From: Pseudomonadota bacterium
Lineage (GTDB): Bacteria; Pseudomonadota; Alphaproteobacteria; Rhizobiales; Xanthobacteraceae
Assembly: GCA_023387555.1 (NCBI GenBank)
Contig: JAEWHY010000364.1
Location: forward strand, 1-8,542
Length of the DNA stretch: 8,542 bases
Direction of reading: 5' to 3'
Positions 1-7,000 of the stretch are shown piece by piece. The position numbers and the translations under genes were made by a program. Every line of letters starts with the position of its first letter. Position 1 is the stretch's first letter. The notes beneath the pieces are model-generated. The model was not told the DNA's origin. It saw nothing but the letters and a program-made list of their open reading frames with translations, and did no database searches.

Positions 1-1141
1 CCGCGGCCTGCATGCGCTTGATGTAGCCGCCGTGATCGGCGCCCCAGACGTCGATCATGTCGTGGAAGCCGCGGTCGAATTTCGACTTGTGATAGGCGAT
101 GTCGGACGCGAAATAAGTGTAGCTGCCATCCGACTTCATCAGCGGACGATCGACGTCGTCGCCGAAATCGGTGGAGCGGAACAGCGTCTGCTCACGGTCC
201 TCGTAATCGTCCACCGGCGCGCCCTTGGGCGGCGGCAGCCGGCCTTCGTAGACTTCGCCCTCGCTCTTGAGCTGGGCGATGATGGCGCCGACGCTGTCGC
301 CGTCGGTGATCAGCGAGCGCTCCGAGAAGAACACATCGTGCTTGACGTTGAGCGCGGCGAGATCGTTGCGGATCATCGCCATCATCATGTCGATCGCGGT
401 GCGGCGCACCAGCGGGAGCCATTCGCTCTCCGGCTTGTCCTTCAGCGAAGGGCCGTGCTGTGCGGCGAGCGCCTCTCCGACGGGCTTGAGATAATCGCCC
501 GGATAAAGCCCCTCGGGAATGGCGCCGACGTCCTCGCCGAGCGCCTCGCGGTAGCGAAGGAACGCCGAGCGCGCCAACACATCGACCTGCGCACCAGCGT
601 CGTTGATGTAGAACTCGCGGGTGACGTCGTAATCGGCGAACGCGAGCAGGCTCGCCAGCGCATCGCCGAACACCGCGCCGCGGCAATGGCCGATATGCAT
701 CGGCCCGGTCGGATTGGCCGAGACATATTCGACATTGACCTTGTGGCGTTCGCCGATGGTGCTGCGGCCATAATCTGTGCGCGCAGCGATCGCCGCCCGC
801 AGCGCGCCGAGCCAGGCCTCGGGCTTGAGCGTCATGTTGATGAAGCCCGGTCCGGCGATTTCGACCTTCGCGATCATCGGATCGGCGCGGAGCCGCTCGG
901 CCAGCGCCTCGGCGAGGTCGCGCGGCTTCTTGCCGGCATCCTTGGCCAGCACCATGGCGGCATTGGTGGCCATGTCACCATGGCTCGGATCGCGCGGCGG
1001 CTCGACGGTGATGCGCCGCAGGTCGATGCCCTGCGGCAGGATCCCGGATGCGATCAGCGCTTCGTTCGCTGCGACCACACGGCCGAGCATGGTGGCGAAC
1101 AGATTGTCGTAGCGGGTGTCGTCTTGGATGTGATGCGCCAT
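1..1141 (-). CDS. argS: Arginyl-tRNA synthetase (partial, C-terminal part beyond the left edge)
   Basis: This gene encodes the cytoplasmic class I enzyme that charges tRNA-Arg with arginine using ATP. About 380 codons are visible without a stop; the family is usually near 580-600 residues, so roughly the last third, including the KMSKS-type loop, lies outside the window. The visible part has the N-terminal tRNA-recognition domain (about residues 10-105, with VEPPRDPSHGDMATNAA at 46-62), then the catalytic domain with SANPTGPMHIGHCRG, whose HIGH motif is at 149-152, and VWGADHGGYIKRM near the cut. The start at 1141 was chosen because it gives a normal N-terminal length; the next in-frame ATG (1090) would remove conserved-looking sequence. 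No strong Shine-Dalgarno precedes it. It follows dgt on the same strand after 156 bp and may be co-transcribed with it or use its own promoter in that gap. Identity is very secure; the exact start is less so. Confidence 0.96.
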   Translation of the reverse strand, partial: MAHHIQDDTRYDNLFATMLGRVVAANEALIASGILPQGIDLRRITVEPPRDPSHGDMATNAAMVLAKDAGKKPRDLAEALAERLRADPMIAKVEIAGPGFINMTLKPEAWLGALRAAIAARTDYGRSTIGERHKVNVEYVSANPTGPMHIGHCRGAVFGDALASLLAFADYDVTREFYINDAGAQVDVLARSAFLRYREALGEDVGAIPEGLYPGDYLKPVGEALAAQHGPSLKDKPESEWLPLVRRTAIDMMMAMIRNDLAALNVKHDVFFSERSLITDGDSVGAIIAQLKSEGEVYEGRLPPPKGAPVDDYEDREQTLFRSTDFGDDVDRPLMKSDGSYTYFASDIAYHKSKFDRGFHDMIDVWGADHGGYIKRMQAA

Positions 1142-1177
1142 CGGCTTTTCGCAAAGGGGGTCGGACAGGCGGGGCGC

Positions 1178-1206
1178 GGCCTAACGCAGTTCGCCGGAGG
1201 TGTCAA
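1178..1206 (-). promoter_or_regulatory. Candidate promoter for argS in the dgt-argS gap
   Basis: Reading the minus strand, a perfect TTGACA lies at 1206-1201. It is followed, 16 or 17 bp later, by TTAGGC or TAGGCC as a weak -10 box. A start near 1171 would give a leader of about 30 nt before the argS ATG. The rest of the 156 bp gap (1142-1297) contains no gene that I can support and no convincing terminator for dgt. The -35 match is seen directly; the -10 is poor, so promoter function is an inference. Confidence 0.35.
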
Positions 1207-1297
1207 AATGCGGGCGACCGCGATCGCAGCGCCGCGGCACACCGAAAGGTCCGGCAAACGAAGCGCGACATGCCGGGCCCGCTCCGGTCAGCGCACG

Positions 1298-2503
1298 CTA
1301 GCGCAATTGGGGCGTGGTGCGGAAGAATCCGCGATGCTCCTCAAGCGCAAAGCGATCGGTCATGCCGGCAATGAAATCGCCGATCCGGCGGGCGCGGGCC
1401 GCATCGTCGGCTTCTTCAAGGCCGGTGCGCCATTCCTCCGGCATATCACCGGGGGATTTCAGGAAATGCCGGAACAGGTCGCGCAGCACATCTCCCGCCT
1501 CCCCCATCACCCGCATGACGCGCGGGTGGCGGTACATACGCGGGAACAGGAAGTTCTTGATGCCGCGCTCGGCCTCCGCCATCCCCTCGGAAAAGCCGAT
1601 GACGGCGCCTGACGCCTGGCGGATATCGTCCACGGAGGCTGGAGCCAGCGCCTGCAGACGGCGGGTGGATTCGGCGGCAACATCCTCGATCATGCGGGTG
1701 ATCAGCCGGCGGATCAGTTCATGGGCGAAGCGCGCCGGCTCCAGCGCCGGATGCCGCTGCCGGATCTCGCGCACGATGTCACCGACGAACGGGACATCGT
1801 CGAGATCGCCGATGGCGAACAATCCGGCACGCAATCCGTCATCGATATCGTGTGCGTCATAGGCGATGTCGTCGGAGATCGCCGCCACCTGCGCCTCGGC
1901 GCTGGCGTAGCTCCAGAGCTGCAGGTCGCAGGTCCGCGCAAAATCGGAGATCGCCCGGGGCACGCCGCCGTCACGATAGCGGCCGATCGCCCGGCCGTCG
2001 CGGTCGGTCAGCGGCCCATTGTGCTTGACCAGCCCTTCGAGGCTTTCCCAGGTCAGATTGAGGCCGTCGAAATCGGCATAGCGGCGTTCGAGCGCGGTCA
2101 CGATCCGCAGCGCCTGGGCGTTGTGATCGAAGCCGCCAAAGGCCTTGAGTTCGTCGTCGAGCGCCCGCTCGCCGGCATGTCCGAACGGCGGATGGCCAAG
2201 GTCATGCGCGAGCGAAAGCGCCTCCGCCAGATCCTCGTCGAGGCCCAGCACCCGCGCCAGCGACCGCGCGATCTGCTGCACTTCCAGCGTATGGGTGAGC
2301 CGGGTGCGGTAATGGTCACCCTCGTGGAACACGAAGACCTGGGTCTTGAACTTCAGGCGGCGAAAGGCGGCGGAATGGATGATGCGGTCGCAGTCCCGCC
2401 GGAAGTCGTTGCGGCTCGGGCTCGACGGCTCGGGGACGAGCCGCCCCCGGCTGCGGGCCGGATCGGAAGCAAAGGCTGCGCGTGGGGCCGATTCGATCGC
2501 CAT
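1298..2503 (-). CDS. dgt: HD-domain deoxyguanosinetriphosphate triphosphohydrolase-like protein (dNTPase)
   Basis: This 401-residue cytoplasmic protein belongs to the dGTPase-like HD phosphohydrolase family, which hydrolyses dGTP or other dNTPs to the nucleoside and triphosphate. The HD metal site is visible: His71 in RTRLTHTLEV, His100-Asp101 in AHDLGHPPFGHAGE, and the later Asp in SDDIAYDAHD (211-212). The motifs FRRLKFKTQVFVFHEGDHYR (48-67) and LNLTWESLEGLVKHNGPLT (148-166) are typical of the shorter bacterial dGTPase-like subfamily, rather than the longer E. coli Dgt. The C-terminal part from about 215 is helical and matches the usual associated domain. The ATG at 2503 gives a family-like N-terminus (PRAAFASDPARSRGR). 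No Shine-Dalgarno precedes it. It is divergent from the Fe-S carrier gene and upstream of argS on the same strand. In vivo substrate preference cannot be read from the sequence. Confidence 0.95.
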   Translation of the reverse strand: MAIESAPRAAFASDPARSRGRLVPEPSSPSRNDFRRDCDRIIHSAAFRRLKFKTQVFVFHEGDHYRTRLTHTLEVQQIARSLARVLGLDEDLAEALSLAHDLGHPPFGHAGERALDDELKAFGGFDHNAQALRIVTALERRYADFDGLNLTWESLEGLVKHNGPLTDRDGRAIGRYRDGGVPRAISDFARTCDLQLWSYASAEAQVAAISDDIAYDAHDIDDGLRAGLFAIGDLDDVPFVGDIVREIRQRHPALEPARFAHELIRRLITRMIEDVAAESTRRLQALAPASVDDIRQASGAVIGFSEGMAEAERGIKNFLFPRMYRHPRVMRVMGEAGDVLRDLFRHFLKSPGDMPEEWRTGLEEADDAARARRIGDFIAGMTDRFALEEHRGFFRTTPQLR

Positions 2504-2509
2504 GGCGGG

Positions 2510-2537
2510 TGTTTACGCGGGCGTCAGGCGGACGCAA
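2510..2537 (-). promoter_or_regulatory. Candidate dgt promoter, predicting a leaderless mRNA
   Basis: On the minus strand TTGCGT (2537-2532) is followed after 16 bp by TAAACA (2515-2510). Only six bases then separate this -10 candidate from the dgt ATG, so a normal start distance would put the first transcribed base at or beside the A of the ATG. Each hexamer matches consensus at only about three positions, so the call is tentative. It is supported by the absence of a Shine-Dalgarno sequence upstream of the ATG. Confidence 0.3.
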
Positions 2538-2597
2538 GGCCCTTCGCCCGCCTCCCTCCCCGGCCGAGAGCCTCCGTTTTTGCCGGACGGCCACGAA

Positions 2598-2625
2598 TTG
2601 ACGGACGGCGGCGGCGCACCTACCT
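2598..2625 (+). promoter_or_regulatory. Candidate promoter of the Fe-S carrier gene
   Basis: TTGACG at 2598-2603 matches the -35 consensus at five of six positions. Using the rhizobial-style pattern TTGAC-N17-CTATAT, the next box is CTACCT at 2620-2625. A normal start distance from that box falls at about 2632-2634, on the first ATG of the gene. The sequence between the box and the ATG (CTATTGTGTC) has no Shine-Dalgarno. Two copies of GGACGGC (2585-2591 and 2603-2609) flank the -35 hexamer; whether they bind anything is unknown. I recognise no IscR, Irr or RirA site here. Confidence 0.4.
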
Positions 2626-2633
2626 ATTGTGTC

Positions 2634-2975
2634 ATGGACCTCGACACCATGACCCCCGTCACCGTCACCGATCGCGCGGTCTCCAAGATCGCCTCGATCC
2701 TGTCGAAAGAGCCGGCCGGCGCCATGCTGCGCGTCAGCGTCGAGGGCGGCGGCTGTTCCGGTTTCCAGTACAAGTTCGATGTCGAGCGCGAGCGCGCCGA
2801 TGACGATCTGGTGCTCGGGGGCGACAGCGCCACCGTGCTGATCGATCCGGTTTCGGCCGGCTTCCTGGCCGGTTCGGAAATCGATTTCGTCGACGACCTG
2901 ATCGGGGCTGCGTTCAAGATCAACAACCCGAACGCCAAGTCGTCCTGCGGCTGCGGGACCAGCTTCTCGCTTTAA
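2634..2975 (+). CDS. erpA: A-type iron-sulfur cluster carrier (HesB/IscA/ErpA family)
   Basis: This small cytoplasmic protein of 113 residues belongs to the A-type carriers that receive Fe-S clusters from an assembly scaffold and pass them to target enzymes. The three conserved ligand cysteines are visible: Cys41 in VEGGGCSGFQYKF, and Cys105 and Cys107 in the C-terminal SCGCGTSFSL. The segment GSEIDFVDDLIGAAFKINNPN between them is also typical. The open frame extends far upstream, but the family begins around the residues after the ATG at 2634 or the one at 2649; neither has a Shine-Dalgarno. I chose 2634 because the predicted transcription start coincides with it. The shorter option gives 108 residues. 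It is divergent from dgt and convergent with the Bug gene, 14 bp away. The family assignment is firm; separating ErpA from IscA or SufA by sequence alone is less certain. Confidence 0.88.
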   Translation: MDLDTMTPVTVTDRAVSKIASILSKEPAGAMLRVSVEGGGCSGFQYKFDVERERADDDLVLGGDSATVLIDPVSAGFLAGSEIDFVDDLIGAAFKINNPNAKSSCGCGTSFSL

Positions 2976-2989
2976 CCGGGCCTGTCGCT

Positions 2990-3955
2990 TCAGTTCAGCT
3001 TGAGCCCAGCCTTCTTCACGAAGTCGCCGTAGGTTTTCAGTTCGGTCCTGATCAGCGTGCCGAATTCCTCCGGCGACATCGGCATGCTCTGCACGCCGAT
3101 CCTGTCGAGCTTGTCGCGCAGCGCCGGCGCCTGCAGAGCCTTCTTCATTTCCGCGTTGAGTTTCTCGGTCACAGCCTTCGGCGTGCCGGCCGGACCGAGA
3201 ATGCCCACCCACAGCGTGTAATCGGAATCCGGGAACCCCGCTTCCAGCGTCGTCGGGACATCCGGCAATTGCGCCGCGCGCGTCTTCGACGATACCGCCA
3301 GCGCCAGCAGCTTGCCTTCCCGGATATGCGGCAGCGCGGTCGCGATCGGACAGAAGTAATAATCGACGCGGCCCGCAATGACCTCCGCCAGCGCCTCGGC
3401 GCCGCCCTTGAAGGGGATATGCACGGCATCATAGCCGGCGCTGACGCGAAACCGCTCCGCGCTCATATGCACCGCCGAGCCGACCCCGAGCGAGGCGAAG
3501 TTCAGCTTGCCCGGATTGGCCCTGCCATAGGCCACGAAGTCGGCAAGCGTCTTGAGGCCCCGCGACGGCGAAATGATCAGCACATTCGGCACGCTGCCGA
3601 TCATCGACATCGGCACGAGATCGGTTTCGGGCTTGAACGGCAGATTGGAATAGAGCGCGGGCGCGACCGTATGCGCCGATGAATGGACCAGCCACGTATA
3701 GCCGTCAGGGTCGGATTTCACGACCTGAGCGGCCCCGATCGTGCCGCCGGCGCCGCCGCGGTTCTCGACCACGATGGTCTGGCCGAGCTGCGACTGCAAT
3801 TGTTCGAACACGATGCGCGGGATGATGTCGGTCGCCGAGCCGGCGCCGAACGGCACCACGGCCTTGATCGGTTTTGATGGCCACGAGTCGGCGGCGGCTG
3901 CCGATGGCGCGGCCGCGAACAAAACAAGCAACGCCAGAAGCGGATAACGGCGCAT
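2990..3955 (-). CDS. Bug/TctC-family periplasmic solute-binding protein
   Basis: This is a secreted binding protein of 321 residues, the usual size of the Bug (tripartite tricarboxylate receptor, TctC-like) family, which captures small carboxylates and related compounds in the periplasm. Residues 1-22 form a signal peptide (MRRY, a hydrophobic core, then SAAAA before DSWPSKPI). Family signatures follow in order: VVPFGAGSATDIIPR (33-47), VVENRGGAGGTIGA (62-75), PFKGGAEALAEVIAGRVDY (181-199) and QLPDVPTTLEAGFP (229-242). The open frame extends upstream to 4204, but the start at 3955 is clear: GGAG lies 8 nt before the ATG and the signal peptide follows directly. It lies 101 bp downstream of the RND permease on the same strand, with hairpins between. 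No TctA/TctB transporter subunits lie nearby, so it is an orphan receptor as far as the window shows. Ligand unknown. Confidence 0.93.
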   Translation of the reverse strand: MRRYPLLALLVLFAAAPSAAAADSWPSKPIKAVVPFGAGSATDIIPRIVFEQLQSQLGQTIVVENRGGAGGTIGAAQVVKSDPDGYTWLVHSSAHTVAPALYSNLPFKPETDLVPMSMIGSVPNVLIISPSRGLKTLADFVAYGRANPGKLNFASLGVGSAVHMSAERFRVSAGYDAVHIPFKGGAEALAEVIAGRVDYYFCPIATALPHIREGKLLALAVSSKTRAAQLPDVPTTLEAGFPDSDYTLWVGILGPAGTPKAVTEKLNAEMKKALQAPALRDKLDRIGVQSMPMSPEEFGTLIRTELKTYGDFVKKAGLKLN

Positions 3956-3962
3956 GAGCTTT

Positions 3963-3968
3963 TCTCCG
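3963..3968 (-). promoter_or_regulatory. Ribosome binding site deciding the Bug gene start
   Basis: The minus strand reads CGGAGA here, and the core GGAG (3967-3964) lies 8 nt before the ATG at 3955. It is the clearest Shine-Dalgarno in the window. It fixes this ATG as the start over the many upstream in-frame candidates, which would place about 80 Arg/Gly/Ala-rich residues ahead of the signal peptide. Confidence 0.75.
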
Positions 3969-3980
3969 AATGGTTCGCAG

Positions 3981-4004
3981 AAAAGCCAGCAAGAACCGTG
4001 CTGG
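3981..4004 (-). terminator. Terminator-like hairpin after the RND permease
   Basis: On the minus strand CCAGCA (4004-3999) pairs perfectly with TGCTGG (3991-3986) around a 7-nt loop, and CTTTTCT follows directly. The stem is short (6 bp) and the T-run is only four bases with one interruption, so termination may be partial. The position, just before the Bug ribosome binding site, would reduce read-through from the efflux operon into the Bug gene. Confidence 0.45.
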
Positions 4005-4015
4005 GAGACCACTCC

Positions 4016-4038
4016 CCCCGCACGTTTAGCGCGCGGGG
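4016..4038 (-). other. GC-rich hairpin downstream of the RND permease stop
   Basis: A 9-bp stem with a 5-nt loop (CTAAA on the minus strand) lies about 20 bp after the permease stop. On the minus-strand RNA all nine positions pair, one as G-U; on the plus strand that position would be an A-C mismatch, so the structure suits minus-strand transcripts. No T-run follows in either direction; a T-run instead precedes it on the minus strand (4045-4041). It may protect the 3' end of the permease message, or be part of an interspersed repeat of the kind common between genes in Bradyrhizobium and Rhodopseudomonas. That last idea is from memory. Confidence 0.5.
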
Positions 4039-4056
4039 AGAAAAACCGGAATCCGC

Positions 4057-7000
4057 CTATTCCGCCGCCACCGCGCGCGGGCGTTCGACCTCCGGCACCT
4101 CTTCGAGCTGCGGCTCGAGACGGCGCTTGAGCCTGCGGTCGAAGCGGTCGAGATAGATGTAGATCACCGGCGTGATGTAGAGCGTCAGCAATTGCGAGAC
4201 GCACAGGCCGCCGACCACCGCGATGCCGAGAGGCTGGCGCAGTTCGGCGCCGGCGCCGGCGCCAAGCGCGATCGGCAATGCGCCGAAGATCGCGGCGAAG
4301 GTCGTCATCATGATCGGGCGGAAGCGCAGCAGCGCGGCCTCCCGGATCGCGGCCTCGGCCGAGAGCCCGACGCGGCGGCGGTCGATCGCGAAGTCGATCA
4401 TCATGATCGCGTTCTTCTTCACGATGCCGACCAGCATCACGATGCCGATGATCGCGATCACCGACAGATCCATGCCGAACACCATCAGCGTCAGGATCGC
4501 GCCAATACCGGCCGATGGCAGGCCCGAGATGATGGTGATCGGGTGGATGAAGCTTTCGTACAGGATGCCGAGGATCACATAGGCGGCGAACACCGCTGCA
4601 AGGATCAGGAGCCCCTGCCCGCGCTGCGCGTCCTGGAACACCTGTGCGGTGCCCTGGAAGCCGGTCGCGATCGTCGCCGGCAGATTGGAGTCGCGCGCCA
4701 CCCGCTCGATCGCATCGGTCGCCTGACCGACCGAGAAGCCCGGCGCGACGTTGAACGAGATCGTCACCGCAGGCTGCTGGCCCTGGTGGTTGACCTGAAG
4801 CGGGCCGACCGTCGGCGTGAGCTTGGCCACCGCGTCGATCGGCACCAGCTGTCCGTTCGCCGTCTTCAAACGCAGCTTCGACAGCAAGGCCGGGTCCTGC
4901 TGAAACTGCGGCAGGGTTTCCAGAATGACCTGATAGTCGTTCGAGGAGGTGTAGATGGTCGCGACCTGACGCGAGCCATAGGCGTTGAACAATTCCTGGC
5001 GGATCTGATCGACCGTGATGCCGTAGGCACCGGCCTTCTCGCGGTCGACGTCGATCAGCAGCTGCGGATTGCGGATGTAGAGATCGGTGGTGACGTCGCG
5101 CAACTCCGGCAGCTTGGTGAGCTTTTCCTCGAGTTCGGGCGCGATCTTGTAGAGCGTGTCAGTGTCGCTGCTCTGCAGGGTGTACTGGTATTCGGCCTTC
5201 GAGATGCGGCCGCCGACATTGATGTTCTGGATCGGCCGCGGGAACACCCGGATGCCGGGCTCGCCTGCGGTCGCGCGCATGAGGCGGCCGATCACGACGG
5301 ACATCGGATCGCGCTCTTCCTTGGGCTTCAGTCCGACGAACATGCGGCCGTAATTGGCGGTGGAGTTCGGACCGCCAGCGCCGACCGTCGAGTTCACATA
5401 ATCGACCGCCTTGTCCGCGCGGATGATCTCGGCGATCCGCGCCTGACGGGCCACCATCGCATCGAATGAGGTGTCGGTCGCCGCTTCGGTGGTGACGCTC
5501 AGAAAGCCGGTGTCCTCGCTCGGGAAGAAGCCCTTCGGGACGATCATGTAAAGCCAGACCGTGCCGGCCAGGGTGGCCAGCGTGATGATCAGCGTCACCG
5601 GCTTGTATTTGATCACCTTGTCGAGCGACCATTCATAAGCGCGCAGCCAGCCGTTGAACATCGTCTCGAACCAGCGCAGCAGGAAGAACGGCTTCTTCTC
5701 GTGATCGTGTGGATCATGGCCGCGCAGCATGCGCGCGCAGAGCATCGGTGTCAGCGTCAGCGAGACGAAGCCGGAGATCACGATCGCGATCGAGATGGTG
5801 ACCGCGAATTCGCGGAACACGCGGCCGACCACGCCGCCCATCAGCAGCACCGGGATGAACACCGCAATCAGCGACAGCGTGATCGAGACGATGGTGAAGC
5901 CGATTTCGCGCGAGCCCTTGAGCGCGGCCTCGAACGGACGCATGCCACCCTCGATATGGCGCACGATGTTTTCCAGCATCACGATCGCGTCGTCGACGAC
6001 GAAGCCGATGCACAGCGTCAGCGCCAGCAGCGTCATGTTGTTGACGGAGAAATCGAGCACGTACATCAGCGCGAAGGTGCCGACGATGGAAATCGGCACC
6101 GCCAGCCCCGGAATGATGGTTGCGGTGAGCTTTCGCAGGAACAGGAAGATGACGAGCAGGACGAGGACCAGCGCGATCATCATGTGGTGGGTGACGTCGG
6201 CCACGGCCTGACGGACCGAGGTCGAGCGGTCCATCAGCATTTCCACCTGGACGGACGCCGGAATCGCCGCCCGCAGGGATGGCAGCTTGTCCTTGATCGC
6301 ATCGACGACGGCTACCGTGTTGGCGTCGGGCTGCCTGAGGACGCCGAGCACGATCGACCGCTCGCCGTTGAACCAGCCGGCGATCTTGTTGTTCTCGACG
6401 CTGTCGATCACGGTCGCGACTTCATTGAGCTTGACCGGCACGCCGTTGCGCCAGGCGATCACGACGTCCTTGTAGTCGGCGGCGCGGCCGAGTTGCGACG
6501 GCGCCTGCAGGGTGACATTCTGCTGCGGCCCCGACAGCGTGCCGACCGGCACCGACGAGTTCGCCTTCGCGACCGCCTGACGGATATCGTCGAGCGAGAG
6601 CCCGCGCGCCGCCGCGCTCTGCGGGTCGACCTGCACCCGCACCGCGAATTTCTGCGCGCCATAGACCATGACCTGCGCAACGCCGGGCACCTGCGAGATC
6701 GATTGCGCCAGCAGCGTGTCGGCGTATTCGTGGACCGCGGACAGCGGCAACGTGCCGGATCGCACGGCGATGAACAGGATCGGGAAGTCGGACGGATTGA
6801 CCTTGCGGAAGCTAGGCGGCGTCGTCATCTCGACCGGCAGACGGCGCTGCGCGATGGTCAGCGCGGTCTGAACGTCGAGCGCGGCGGCGTCGATGTCGCG
6901 GTTGAGGTCGAACTGGATGGTGATCCGGGTCGATCCGAGCGAGGACGACGACGACATCGAGGAGATGCCGGCAATGGTCGATAACTGCCGTTCGATCGGG

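Noticed and set aside
1232..1280. Imperfect inverted repeat (GGCCCGGCA / TGCCGGACC on the minus strand) after dgt, considered as a terminator
   Set aside because: The stem has a mismatch, the loop is 14 nt and no T-run follows; evidence is too weak.
32..1612. 526-residue open frame on the plus strand opposite argS and dgt
   Set aside because: It lies antisense to two securely identified genes, spans the gap between them, shows no recognisable domain and is rich in Arg, Ala, His and Asp, as expected from the opposite strand of GC-rich coding sequence.
1721..2803. 360-residue plus-strand open frame across dgt, the promoter gap and erpA
   Set aside because: It overlaps two real genes in other frames and its composition is that of shadow translation.
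2977..3011. GGGC...GCCC pairing at the erpA/Bug junction, considered as a bidirectional terminator
   Set aside because: It is only a 4-bp stem with a very long loop and no T-run on either side.
2316..3212. 298-residue minus-strand open frame over erpA
   Set aside because: It is antisense to the Fe-S carrier and overlaps dgt and the Bug gene ends in other frames; no motif was recognised.
3956..4204. N-terminal extension of the Bug gene open frame
   Set aside because: It has Arg/Gly-rich translation overlapping the permease end, whereas a good ribosome site and signal peptide define the start at 3955.
4192..6984. Two open frames of 425 and 427 residues on the plus strand opposite the RND permease, rich in Asp, Arg, His and Gln
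   Set aside because: They are a composition artefact of the reverse complement of membrane-protein codons; repetitive-looking HRDR stretches mirror the GC-rich codons of the permease.
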